Shown piece after piece: positions 16,022 through 23,737 of a DNA stretch of 64,000 nucleotides. Under the pieces are notes generated by a model. It was given only the letters and a program-made list of their open reading frames with translations. It searched no databases and was not told the origin of the DNA. This stretch comes from an uncultured Bacteroidia bacterium (GTDB taxonomy: Bacteria; Bacteroidota; Bacteroidia; Bacteroidales; F082). The stretch lies in assembly GCA_902800965.1 (NCBI GenBank), contig CADCGK010000005.1:142661-206660 (forward strand), written 5' to 3'. The stretch's first letter is position 1; each line of letters begins with the position of its first letter. A program made the position numbers and the translations under genes.

Positions 16022-18268
16022 TTAGAATACATACCCCAAACTGAAATACGACCCCCAGTCTCTCGTGATGTCGGAATAGTGTATGTCGAAAGAGATGGGC
16101 CCAATGGGACTGTCGTATGAATACTTAAAGGCCGCGCCCCAATGCCCAAAACCTTTGTCGTCAAAGGACAGGAGAGACCCCAAGTTATCGGCACTTCGAA
16201 TGTAATTGCCAGTCAACGTCAGATAGTGACTTTGGTAAAACCTATATCGGATGTCGAGACGGGCGATGGCGGCGTAGGGATCCGCATTGGTAGTATTGTT
16301 GATCCCAACGAAAGGAAGCTGATAGTCGAAATACCTACCATAGACATCGCCACCGATAATGTTGCGGTACAAATCAGGGAGCTCGTCGCAAATCACGAAA
16401 CGGGAATAGAATTGTGGGATGAAGGTTAATCTTCCCATGCTGAGGTGCTCGGCGATATTGAAACTGATATCGGTGACAGGAAGGGTGCCTTTTCCCATCC
16501 TCTCGTGGAACTCAAGGTTGGCTTTAGCTCCTTCGGTTGCGAAATAGGCGTCGTCCATGTTGTCGAATGAAAGCTTGGCAAAAGGTCCGTGTAAGCCTTC
16601 AAACTCCCATCCCATGTTAGTTCGGATGTTGCGCAAATAGAACTCGGAGATGTATAACCGTAGCCGATGTTGCTTGAACACCCGTGCCGAGGTCTGCTCC
16701 ATGAGATAATAGTTGTACTTGGCCCTGCTGAACTCGTATGACAGGTTGAAATTGGCCAAAGCCAGGCCTGACCAAGACAAGGTGGTGTTGATTTTGGTGT
16801 TGAAGCCCAACCTGCCGGTTAGGTTGAATTTCAGCCCGGAGAACTTGTTCTGGCCGATACCAAGGTTTACGATCACACTGGCGCTTTCTTCTGAGTTGTA
16901 GTTGAGGCCGAGTGAGAGATTGTAAGGCTCTGAAAGGCGAAACCCAAACAACAGATCGAAGTCCTTGCTGGTGGGCGGATCGCTAGGTGTGGCTGTGGGT
17001 CTCAGCCGGTATTCGATGCTGCTGAAGTTACCCGTGCCCTTGAAGGTGTTGACAGCCCGTTGCAGGTCGCTGCTGGGAATGTCAGTGCCGAGTTTCAAGC
17101 GGCTTTTGCGAAGCAGCCATTTGAATTCCTTGAAACTGACGTTGTTCATGGTGATGTTCTCCAGTCTTATGGTGTCATCCATGACAAATTGAGCCTTGGG
17201 CGACTGCAGGATCTTGGTTGCAGGCTCAAAGCTGTTGACGTAACGCTTGATGGTTTCCAGCTCATCTCGGAATTGCGAAGCGAAGGTATATCCCCGTTGA
17301 ACAAGTGTGTCGATGGCTTCGGAAGTGAAGCTGAGCATGCCGAAATCGTTGACCTTCGGGTGGATGTATAGGTCGCAGAGCGCTCGGTTTTCCTTATCGT
17401 GTCCTTTGGTCACGATACTCATTATTTGGGAAGCCAATTGCGGCAACGACTTGATGCCGTTGACGTTGCGGTTCATTCCCTGGGCGACTTCGATGCCGAT
17501 GATGATGTCGGCGCCCATCTCACGGCAAATGTCAGTGGGAAAGTTGTTTACCAAGCCGCCGTCAACGAGCGTCTTCCCGTTGATGGTCATGGGGGAGAAG
17601 ACACCGGGGATGGCCATGCTGGCCCGGATAGCTTCGGGGAACTTGCCGCTGCGCAAGATGACTGCATCACCGGTGTTGATATCAGTGGCGACACAGGCAA
17701 AGGGTATGGGCAATTCGTTGAAGTCGGTAGAATCCTGATAGCCGATGCAGATGTTGTTGAACAGGTTGAGCAGGTCGGTGCCTCCGATGAAAGCGTCGGG
17801 GAGGGATGAGATGAAAGAGGTTGCAGGGCTCGATGGATCTTCTTTATCCATCTTGCGGAGTTTTGATAGGAGTTCGCCGTCGTTGAAAGGGATGCTGACG
17901 AGATAGGTGCTTCGCCGATGCTTGTCGGCAGAAGAGATGTCGCGCCGTTCGACGCTGTTGCTCATGTATTGCGACCAGTCGAGTTGGGAAATCATGTATT
18001 TGATCTCGTCAGGGGTGTAGCCCAAGGCATAGAGGCCGCCGATGATGGAGCCCATGCTGGTGCCCACGACGTAATCGACGGGAATTCCCATCTCTTCGAT
18101 AAATTTCAGCGCACCGATATGGGCGGCGCCTTTGGCGCCGCCACCACTCAACACGATACCTACCTTGGGCCTCGGCGCCTTGATGGTGTCGTTTAAAGCA
18201 GGTGTTTCACCGGCTATTAAGCCGTGCGCGAAAATAATCGCCAAAACCAAACCAGCGATTCTTTTCAT
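16022..18268 (-). CDS. Patatin-like phospholipase with POTRA-like segment and outer-membrane beta-barrel
   Basis: A 748-residue protein of the PlpD / type Vd autotransporter layout. A signal peptide (residues 1-20, cut near LIAGE) precedes the patatin domain (about 34-235): VLSGGGAKGAAHIGAL is the oxyanion loop, GTSMGS the G-x-S-x-G nucleophile elbow, and LVDGGLVNNFP the D-G-G of the Ser-Asp dyad. Residues about 360-430 resemble one POTRA unit (RLENITMNNVSFKEFKW, then LQRAVNTFKGTGNFSSIEY), and the last 300 residues are amphipathic strands of a BamA/TamA-like barrel ending in YVF with terminal Phe. It is predicted to expose or release a lipase at the outer membrane. Convergent with the phosphatase gene. 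Confidence 0.93.
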   Translation of the reverse strand: MKRIAGLVLAIIFAHGLIAGETPALNDTIKAPRPKVGIVLSGGGAKGAAHIGALKFIEEMGIPVDYVVGTSMGSIIGGLYALGYTPDEIKYMISQLDWSQYMSNSVERRDISSADKHRRSTYLVSIPFNDGELLSKLRKMDKEDPSSPATSFISSLPDAFIGGTDLLNLFNNICIGYQDSTDFNELPIPFACVATDINTGDAVILRSGKFPEAIRASMAIPGVFSPMTINGKTLVDGGLVNNFPTDICREMGADIIIGIEVAQGMNRNVNGIKSLPQLASQIMSIVTKGHDKENRALCDLYIHPKVNDFGMLSFTSEAIDTLVQRGYTFASQFRDELETIKRYVNSFEPATKILQSPKAQFVMDDTIRLENITMNNVSFKEFKWLLRKSRLKLGTDIPSSDLQRAVNTFKGTGNFSSIEYRLRPTATPSDPPTSKDFDLLFGFRLSEPYNLSLGLNYNSEESASVIVNLGIGQNKFSGLKFNLTGRLGFNTKINTTLSWSGLALANFNLSYEFSRAKYNYYLMEQTSARVFKQHRLRLYISEFYLRNIRTNMGWEFEGLHGPFAKLSFDNMDDAYFATEGAKANLEFHERMGKGTLPVTDISFNIAEHLSMGRLTFIPQFYSRFVICDELPDLYRNIIGGDVYGRYFDYQLPFVGINNTTNADPYAAIARLDIRYRFYQSHYLTLTGNYIRSADNLGSLLSFDDKGFGHWGAAFKYSYDSPIGPISFDIHYSDITRDWGSYFSLGYVF

Positions 18269-18271
18269 CTT

Positions 18272-18306
18272 AACTATAAACTATAAACTTTCAACTTTAA
18301 ACTTAC
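18272..18306. repeat. Heptanucleotide tandem tract (AACTATA/AACTTTA type)
   Basis: Five contiguous 7-base units start at 18272, 18279, 18286, 18293 and 18300, each AACT followed by three variable bases. The tract fills the gap between the M3 peptidase stop (the last unit includes it) and the patatin start. Confidence 0.85.
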
Positions 18307-20423
18307 TCCAGTCCTCTCGCCTTAAGATACGGCTCCTTCTCCGGATCCTGTCCGCGGAACTTGCGATATTGGACCATGCCCTCGTCGTTGCCGCCGTCTT
18401 GCAGGCAGTATTTGCGGAAAGCAGCAGCCAGCTCGGGATTGAAGAGGTTGCCGGAAGTCTTGAAATAGTTGAAGGCGTCCTTGTCGAGCACCTCGGCCCA
18501 AGTGTAGCCATAATAGCCGGCGCTGTAACCGCCGTTGAAGATGTGCGAGAAATTGGTGGCACGGTAGCGAGGCAGGATCTCGGGCATCAACTTGATGGCA
18601 TCCATCTGCTGTTTCTCGAAGGCATCGACATCAAGGTTGTCCACTTCGGTAAGTTCGTGGAACTTCATGTCGAGGATGGAAGCAGCGATGAGCTCGGTGG
18701 TGTTGAAGCCTTGGTTGAACAAAGCGCTGTTTTCGATCTTCTGGATGAGGCTGTCGGGCATGACTTCGCCGGTCTGGTAATGTTTCGCATACATGCGGAT
18801 GACTTCTGGCTCGGCGGCCCAGTTCTCCATGATCTGCGAAGGCAACTCCACGAAGTCGTGAGGCACATTGCCGCAGGTGCGGCTGTAGAGACCGTCGGAG
18901 AAGAAGGCGTGCAGCGAGTGTCCGAACTCGTGCCACATAGTCTCGGTCTCGTCCCAGTTGAGCAAGGCGGGAACGCTGTCGGTGGCAGGGGTGAAGTTCA
19001 TCACCAGGGAGACCAACGGATATACCTTGTTGCCGTTGATGTCGTGGCCGGCTTCGCGGAAGCTGGTGCACCAGGCGCCGCCGCTCTTCGAAGCACGTGG
19101 GTAGTAGTCGAGATAGAGAATGCCGAGGAAGTCGCCGTTGGCTTCTTTCACCTCGTAAGTCTCCACGCCGGGATAATAGACAGGGATGGTGTTGTTTTGG
19201 GTGAAGGTCACGCCGTAGAGCTTGTTAGCTGCGTCGAACATGCCGTTGCGGACGTTATCGACAGTCAGGTAAGGCTTGATCTGGTTCTCATCGAAGTCGT
19301 ACTTGGCCTTGCGGAGCTTCTCGGCGTAATACCACCAATCCCATCCTTCGAGTTTGAAATCGGCGCCTTCGGCCTTGGCGATGGCCTGCATCTCGGCGAG
19401 CTCTTTCTTGGCAAGCTCTTGGGCAGGGACGAAGATTTCTTCCAAGAACTGGTCAACGGTGGCGGCATCATGGGCCATGTTGACGGACAACACGAAGTTG
19501 GCGTGGTTGTCGTAACCCAACAACTGGGCCTTTTGTTGTCTCAGCTTGAGCATCTCCTTGATGAGGTTCTTGTTGTCGTACTCGTTGCCGTTGTCGCCGC
19601 GGTTGTAGTAGGCTTTGTACATCTTTTCACGCAGGTCGCGGTTGTCGGCATATTGCAGGAAGGGGATCAAGCTGGGCTTGCTGAGGGTGAACACCCATTT
19701 GCCTTCCATACCATCGGCTTTGGCTTGTTCGGCGGCGGCGTCAATGCTGCTTTGCGGCAGACCGGCGAGGTCGTCCTTGTTATCGATGACGAGCTTAAAA
19801 CCGCTGTTTTCCTTCAACAGATTATTTCCAAACTGCAGGCTCAAAGTCGAGAGCTGTTCGTTGATCTTGCTTAATTCGGCTTGCTTGTCGGCATCGAGAG
19901 CGGCGCCGTGACGGACGAAGTCCTGATGGTATTTCTCCACCACACGGATTTGCTGGTCGTCCAATCCCATCTCGTTGCGATGTTGATACACGTAGTCGAT
20001 CTTCTCGAAGAGTTTCGGGTTCATCGCGATGGCATCGCTGTGCTTTGAGAGCATGGGCATGACTTGTTCGGCCAAGGCCAGTAATTCATCATCGGAGTTG
20101 CATTCAAGGATGTTGAAGAACACGTTGCTGACGCGATCCAACGTCTCACCCGACTTGTCGTAGGGGAGGATGGTGTTTTGGAAAGTGGGCGTCTCAGTGT
20201 TGTTGATGATGGCGTCGATTTCCTCGAGCTGTTCCTTCATGCCGGCCTCAAAAGCAGGCATATAATGCTCGGTCTTGATCTTGTCGAAAGGTACCACCTT
20301 GAAAGGTGTCTGGTATTCGGTAAGGAAAGGATTCTCATTGGTTTCTGTCTTCTTCTCGCTGCTGTTGCAGGAAGCCAGTACGATGACGCTTAAAGCTATC
20401 ATAGGAATGAATTTTTTAAACAT
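18303..20423 (-). CDS. dcp: M3 family metallopeptidase (dipeptidyl carboxypeptidase-like), lipoprotein
   Basis: A 706-residue zinc peptidase of family M3, which trims dipeptides or short peptides. The active-site helix is HEFGH at residues 498-502 (TMWHEFGHSLHAFFSDG), with the third ligand expected in the following helix; upstream are KSGGAWCTSF and GILYLDYYPR, characteristic of the Dcp/oligopeptidase A branch. Unlike the cytoplasmic E. coli enzyme it has a lipoprotein signal (LSVIVLASC), so it should sit in the periplasm or at the outer membrane. A divergent promoter lies just upstream, shared with the NfeD-SPFH operon. Confidence 0.92.
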   Translation of the reverse strand: MFKKFIPMIALSVIVLASCNSSEKKTETNENPFLTEYQTPFKVVPFDKIKTEHYMPAFEAGMKEQLEEIDAIINNTETPTFQNTILPYDKSGETLDRVSNVFFNILECNSDDELLALAEQVMPMLSKHSDAIAMNPKLFEKIDYVYQHRNEMGLDDQQIRVVEKYHQDFVRHGAALDADKQAELSKINEQLSTLSLQFGNNLLKENSGFKLVIDNKDDLAGLPQSSIDAAAEQAKADGMEGKWVFTLSKPSLIPFLQYADNRDLREKMYKAYYNRGDNGNEYDNKNLIKEMLKLRQQKAQLLGYDNHANFVLSVNMAHDAATVDQFLEEIFVPAQELAKKELAEMQAIAKAEGADFKLEGWDWWYYAEKLRKAKYDFDENQIKPYLTVDNVRNGMFDAANKLYGVTFTQNNTIPVYYPGVETYEVKEANGDFLGILYLDYYPRASKSGGAWCTSFREAGHDINGNKVYPLVSLVMNFTPATDSVPALLNWDETETMWHEFGHSLHAFFSDGLYSRTCGNVPHDFVELPSQIMENWAAEPEVIRMYAKHYQTGEVMPDSLIQKIENSALFNQGFNTTELIAASILDMKFHELTEVDNLDVDAFEKQQMDAIKLMPEILPRYRATNFSHIFNGGYSAGYYGYTWAEVLDKDAFNYFKTSGNLFNPELAAAFRKYCLQDGGNDEGMVQYRKFRGQDPEKEPYLKARGLE

Positions 20424-20440
20424 GTAATTTGTTTTAAGAT

Positions 20441-20474
20441 TTGTTGCCGCAAAGATACGAAATTATTATCTTTG
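20441..20474 (+). promoter_or_regulatory. Promoter for the NfeD-SPFH operon
   Basis: TTGTTG at 20441-20446 and TATCTTTG at 20467-20474 with a 20-base spacer fit the Bacteroidota consensus. The heptanucleotide tract that follows makes up most of the leader. Confidence 0.65.
20450..20457 (-). promoter_or_regulatory. TAnnTTTG -7 element for the M3 peptidase gene
   Basis: TATCTTTG on the minus strand, 27 bases before the ATG. It is back-to-back with the plus-strand element at 20467, giving a compact divergent promoter pair. Confidence 0.6.
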
Positions 20475-20479
20475 CAGAA

Positions 20480-20521
20480 ACTTCTTACTTCTTACTTCTG
20501 TCTTCTGACTTCTAAATTCTA
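20480..20521. repeat. Heptanucleotide tandem tract (ACTTCTT type) in a 5' leader
   Basis: Six exact-register 7-base units (ACTTCTT, ACTTCTT, ACTTCTG, TCTTCTG, ACTTCTA, AATTCTA) fill the untranslated leader between the promoter and the NfeD start codon at 20529. Confidence 0.88.
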
Positions 20522-20528
20522 TAACACC

Positions 20529-20975
20529 ATGCAATTATATCAGATTTGGCTTATTGCCGCCCTCGCATTGATTATCTTTGAGATCTTTTCGGCTACCTTT
20601 GGCGCCATTTGTTTTGCCATTGGCGCTGGATTCTCCGCACTTGCCGCCGGTTTGGGTCTCAACCTGACTTGGCAAATCGTCATTTTTGCCGTCGTTTCAT
20701 TGCTTACCTTCATCTTCCTGCGTCCTTTCATGATGAAGTTCCTCGACAGGAAGTCGAAAGATGTAAAGACCAATGCCGATGCTTTGGTGGGACGAAAGGC
20801 TTTGGTCTCGGAGCGTATCGACGCGTCCCAGCATACGGGTCGTGTAGCCGTTGACGGTGATGACTGGAAAGCGGTTTCCATGGATGGCTCCATTATAGAA
20901 AAAGGTACCGAAGTCGAAATCGTCAAGCTCGACAGCATCATCCTCACCGTGAAGGAGCTGAAAACTGAAAACTGA
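20529..20975 (+). CDS. NfeD-like membrane protein
   Basis: A 148-residue short NfeD protein: two or three N-terminal hydrophobic helices (IWLIAALALIIFEIFSATFGA, then IVIFAVVSLLTFIFLR) and a soluble OB-fold domain (about 85-148) with the typical ALVGRKALVSERID, RVAVDGDDWKAVS and VEIVKLDSIILTVK strands. Short NfeD proteins lack the ClpP-like protease half and partner with SPFH proteins, one of which is encoded 18 bases downstream. An in-frame ATG at 20472 would add 19 residues translated from the heptanucleotide tract and overlap the promoter; I reject it. The last codons (LKTEN) are themselves written by a second heptanucleotide tract. Confidence 0.85.
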   Translation: MQLYQIWLIAALALIIFEIFSATFGAICFAIGAGFSALAAGLGLNLTWQIVIFAVVSLLTFIFLRPFMMKFLDRKSKDVKTNADALVGRKALVSERIDASQHTGRVAVDGDDWKAVSMDGSIIEKGTEVEIVKLDSIILTVKELKTEN

Positions 20976-20990
20976 ACAACTAACAACTAT
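20958..20990. repeat. Heptanucleotide tandem tract overlapping the NfeD stop
   Basis: Units CTGAAAA, CTGAAAA, CTGAACA, then ACTAACA and ACTATAC run through the NfeD stop codon up to the SPFH start; spacing is seven bases except for one step of eight. Confidence 0.75.
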
Positions 20991-20993
20991 ACC

Positions 20994-21953
20994 ATGAGCC
21001 CTTTGAACATCGTACTAACTGTCTTAGTAATCCTCGTCGTGATATATATCCTTCGGGGTATCAAGATTGTCTCCCAGTCGGAGACCCTGATTGTTGAACG
21101 CCTTGGCAAGTACAACCGTACTTTGAACGCTGGCATCAACGTGATCCTTCCCATCATTGAGAAGGCCAAGGAAACCATTGCCCGCCGCCAGGACGGTCGC
21201 TTGATCGCCACCTCACGTATCGACATGCGTGAACAGGTCTATGACTTCGACAAGCAGAGCGTTATCACCAAGGATAACGTTATGACCGAGATCAACGCCT
21301 TGCTTTATTTCCAGATTGTCGATCCCATGAAGGCGGTTTATGAGATCCAGAACCTCCCCGTGGCCATTGAGAAGCTGACCCAGACCACGCTCCGTAACGT
21401 AGTGGGTGAGATGGAACTCGACGAGACCCTGACTTCGCGCGACACCATCAACTCGAAACTCCGCAACGTGCTTGACGATGCCACCAACAAATGGGGTGTC
21501 AAGGTGAACCGTGTGGAGCTGCAGGACATCACGCCGCCCGAGAGTATCCGCCGTACCATGGAGCTCCAGATGCAGGCCGAACGTAACCGTCGTGCCGAGA
21601 TCTTGAAGGCTGAGGGTGAGAAGCAAGCCCAGATCCTGAACTCCGAAGGTGAAAAACAGGCCGAGATCAACGCCGCCGAAGCCGACAAGCAGGCCAACAT
21701 CCTGAAGGCTGAGGGTGAAGCCCGCGCCAAGATCCTCCAAGCAGAAGCCGAAGCCACCGCCATCCGCAACATCACCGAAGCGGTTTCCAGCGGTGGTGCC
21801 GATCCGGTTAACTACCTGCTTGCCGTGAAATACGTCGAAGCCCTGAAGGAGATCGCCTCTGGTCAACAGAATAAGACCGTCTATCTGCCTTACGAAGCCA
21901 CCAACATGCTGGGTTCCATCGGCGGAATCAAGGATCTGTTTCAGTCAAAATGA
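20994..21953 (+). CDS. SPFH/band-7 protein (stomatin/QmcA-like)
   Basis: A 319-residue membrane-anchored SPFH protein. One N-terminal helix (NIVLTVLVILVVIYILRG) is followed by the band-7 domain (QSETLIVERLGKYNRTLNAGINVILP, RIDMREQVYDFDKQSVITKDNV, NVVGEMELDETLTSRDTIN). Residues about 200-265 are a coiled coil made of 11-residue ILKAEGEKQA-type repeats, and the C-terminus ends in a conserved hydrophobic region. Such proteins form large cages or microdomains that scaffold and regulate membrane proteases. It is co-transcribed with NfeD, the standard partner. The stop is followed by palindromes and a strong terminator. Confidence 0.93.
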   Translation: MSPLNIVLTVLVILVVIYILRGIKIVSQSETLIVERLGKYNRTLNAGINVILPIIEKAKETIARRQDGRLIATSRIDMREQVYDFDKQSVITKDNVMTEINALLYFQIVDPMKAVYEIQNLPVAIEKLTQTTLRNVVGEMELDETLTSRDTINSKLRNVLDDATNKWGVKVNRVELQDITPPESIRRTMELQMQAERNRRAEILKAEGEKQAQILNSEGEKQAEINAAEADKQANILKAEGEARAKILQAEAEATAIRNITEAVSSGGADPVNYLLAVKYVEALKEIASGQQNKTVYLPYEATNMLGSIGGIKDLFQSK

Positions 21954-22012
21954 CAAAATGTCATAAAATCTCTGCAATTATTTCCTAAAATAAGACAAAT
22001 TGTCATAAAATC
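21951..22012. promoter_or_regulatory. Pair of direct-repeat palindromes 42 bp apart, candidate operators
   Basis: Two 20-base elements at 21951-21970 and 21993-22012 agree at 18 positions and both contain a GACAA-N-TTGTC-type palindrome (GACAAAATGTC and the perfect GACAAATTGTC). Their starts are exactly 42 bases apart, four helical turns. The first overlaps the SPFH stop codon. They could regulate hsp20 or simply be dispersed repeats. Confidence 0.4.
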
Positions 22013-22017
22013 ATCAT

Positions 22018-22044
22018 AAAAGCGGCCCTAAAAGCCGCTTTTTT
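22018..22044 (+). terminator. Rho-independent terminator after the SPFH gene
   Basis: A nine-base stem AAAAGCGGC / GCCGCTTTT with a seven-base loop, followed by more T residues, ends the NfeD-SPFH operon. Confidence 0.88.
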
Positions 22045-22090
22045 GTTTTGGCCCACTATTTGACTTGAGCGGATGTGTCGTTGTTCAACC

Positions 22091-22125
22091 AACTGACAAC
22101 TGATAACTGATAATTAACAACTTAA
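22091..22125. repeat. Heptanucleotide tandem tract (AACTGAT type) before hsp20
   Basis: Five 7-base units in exact register (AACTGAC, AACTGAT, AACTGAT, AATTAAC, AACTTAA) end 19 bases before the hsp20 start codon. Confidence 0.88.
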
Positions 22126-22144
22126 AAAATAGGAGATTAAAACT

Positions 22145-22570
22145 ATGTATCTAACAAGAAGAACTCAGGATTTCATTCCTACCTTATTCAACGAGCTGAT
22201 GAACATGGACACTGTTTCATATTCAGAACCCAAGATGAACATCATCGAAAACAAAGAGAACTACCTCATCCAGTATTCAGTGCCTGGCCTGAAGAAGGAA
22301 GACCTGAAGATCTCCATCGATACTGAAGGCAACTTGGTGGTGGAGATGAACAAGGAAAACAACCACAAGGACGACAAGAAGGAGAACGGCGTGCGCTACC
22401 TGCGTCGCGAGTTCACTTCCGAACAGTTCCGTAATACCTTGGTGCTGCCTGAGGACATCCATCGTGAACAGATCTCGGCCAAGGTCGAGAACGGCATCCT
22501 CGAAGTCACCTTGCCAAGGGTGACCGTCGAAGAAAAGAAAGCCCTTGTCCAGAATATTGAAGTCCAATAG
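22145..22570 (+). CDS. Small heat-shock protein, Hsp20 family
   Basis: A 141-residue alpha-crystallin-type chaperone that holds unfolding proteins in the cytoplasm. The alpha-crystallin domain spans about residues 32-130 (MNIIENKENYLIQYSVPGLKK, LKISIDTEGNLVVEM, RREFTSEQFRNTLVLP, AKVENGILEVTLPR), and the last 12 residues are the flexible tail. The motif NGILEVTLPR is the C-terminal strand signature. A TAGGAGATT ribosome-binding-like sequence precedes the ATG. It appears monocistronic; the two palindromes in the 190-base upstream gap are the best candidates for stress control. Confidence 0.93.
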   Translation: MYLTRRTQDFIPTLFNELMNMDTVSYSEPKMNIIENKENYLIQYSVPGLKKEDLKISIDTEGNLVVEMNKENNHKDDKKENGVRYLRREFTSEQFRNTLVLPEDIHREQISAKVENGILEVTLPRVTVEEKKALVQNIEVQ

Positions 22571-22587
22571 CTTTTGAAAAAGCATTA

Positions 22588-22626
22588 CGCGCTTTGCGTC
22601 ATTGCGAGCGCTAGCGAAGCAATCCA
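22588..22626. repeat. Dispersed intergenic palindromic repeat, copy 1
   Basis: A stretch containing GCTTTGCGTCATTGCGAG and GCGAAGCAATCCAG recurs in inverse orientation at 29859-29900, with a two-base indel between the halves. It can fold into a hairpin around the GCGCTAGC core. Repeats with this GTCATTGCGAG...AGCAATC wording are known as dispersed elements in several bacterial phyla. Confidence 0.8.
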
Positions 22627-22651
22627 GCCTGACTAGAAATGGTCTGGTTGG

Positions 22652-22682
22652 ATTGTTTTGTTTAAAATTCTTACTATCTTTG
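22652..22682 (+). promoter_or_regulatory. Promoter for the porin gene
   Basis: ATTG at 22652-22655 and TATCTTTG at 22675-22682 with a 19-base spacer match the Bacteroidota promoter; the ATG follows 19 bases later. Confidence 0.65.
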
Positions 22683-22701
22683 CGGCGATTATTGAGCACC
22701 C

Positions 22702-23727
22702 ATGAAAAGAACATTGCTAATCGCCGCCTGTCTGCTTGTTTTTGTACAGGCTTTTTCCCAGGAAAAGATCGTTAAGCTTAACACGCTGAATCTCGACACA
22801 CGTGCCGATTTCACGTATGAGAACTACCTCGGCAGGGACTCCGTTGCCCATGGCTTTGCAGGCAAATACCTGCGTTTCCGCATCGACGGCAACATCACCG
22901 ACAAGTTCTCCTTTCACCTCCGTCAAAGAATCAACACTCCCAACATCGGCTTTGCCAATACCTTCTTCCAAGGCACCGATTGGGCCTACCTCAACTGGAA
23001 TGTCACCGACCGGTTCTTCATCTCAGCTGGTAAACAGGTGGTAGCCATCGGCGGTTGGGAATACGATGCCGATCCCATCGACATCTACTATGGCACCGAC
23101 TTCTGGAACCACGTGTGCTGCTATGAGATGGGCTTCTCCCTGAATTATCTCGACAAGTCGAAGAAAAACCACTTCCTGGTGCAGATGACCAACTCCCCGT
23201 TTATCTCATCCGCCATGGAAGGCATCTATTCCTACAACCTGATGTGGTACGGTAATTTCGATGTGTTCAAAACCGCTTATTCCGTCAACATGATTGAATA
23301 CAAGCCTGGCTCGTTCATCAACTATATCTCGCTGGGCAACAAGATCCAAACGGGAATTCTGGAGATGTATATCGACCTCCAGAACCGGGCCTCCTTCGAA
23401 CAGGAGCGTTTCTTTGGTCAGGACTTCACAGCCTTGATCGGCGCTGGCGTCGATATCGGTGAGAAGTGGATCGTCTATGCCAAGGCGGGTTATGACTTCA
23501 ACAATGCCCAAGCCCATACTACACCCGATCCGTTTGACCAGTATGTCATGCCAGGCCGCAAGGTAGATTTCGAGAGCGTTGGTTTTGAATACTATCCCAT
23601 GGGCAGCCGCAATCTGCGAGTCCATTTCTGCGGTTCCCATACCAATGTTGACGGTGAAAACAACTTCCAGGCCAACCTAGGCTTGACTTGGAAGGTTGAC
23701 CTATTGCATAGTGTATTAAAGAAATAA
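22702..23727 (+). CDS. Outer-membrane porin (porin O/P-like)
   Basis: A 341-residue beta-barrel protein. The signal peptide (MKRTLLIAACLLVFVQAFSQ) is cut before EKIVKL. The mature part alternates amphipathic strands with aromatic girdles and polar turns (YLRFRIDGNITDKFSFHLRQRI, WAYLNWNVTDRFFISAGKQVV, WIVYAKAGYDFN), ending NLGLTWKVDLLHSVLKK. GKQVVAIGGWEYDADPIDIYY resembles the constriction-loop region of phosphate-selective porin O/P and of related Bacteroidota porins. Substrate cannot be read. It precedes the gate-domain membrane protein by 10 bases, so both are likely co-transcribed. Confidence 0.78.
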   Translation: MKRTLLIAACLLVFVQAFSQEKIVKLNTLNLDTRADFTYENYLGRDSVAHGFAGKYLRFRIDGNITDKFSFHLRQRINTPNIGFANTFFQGTDWAYLNWNVTDRFFISAGKQVVAIGGWEYDADPIDIYYGTDFWNHVCCYEMGFSLNYLDKSKKNHFLVQMTNSPFISSAMEGIYSYNLMWYGNFDVFKTAYSVNMIEYKPGSFINYISLGNKIQTGILEMYIDLQNRASFEQERFFGQDFTALIGAGVDIGEKWIVYAKAGYDFNNAQAHTTPDPFDQYVMPGRKVDFESVGFEYYPMGSRNLRVHFCGSHTNVDGENNFQANLGLTWKVDLLHSVLKK

Positions 23728-23737
23728 AACTGATATT

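Noticed and set aside
18132..19874. 580-codon frame opposite the M3 peptidase and patatin genes
   Set aside because: Antisense shadow spanning two real genes and their border; no motif.
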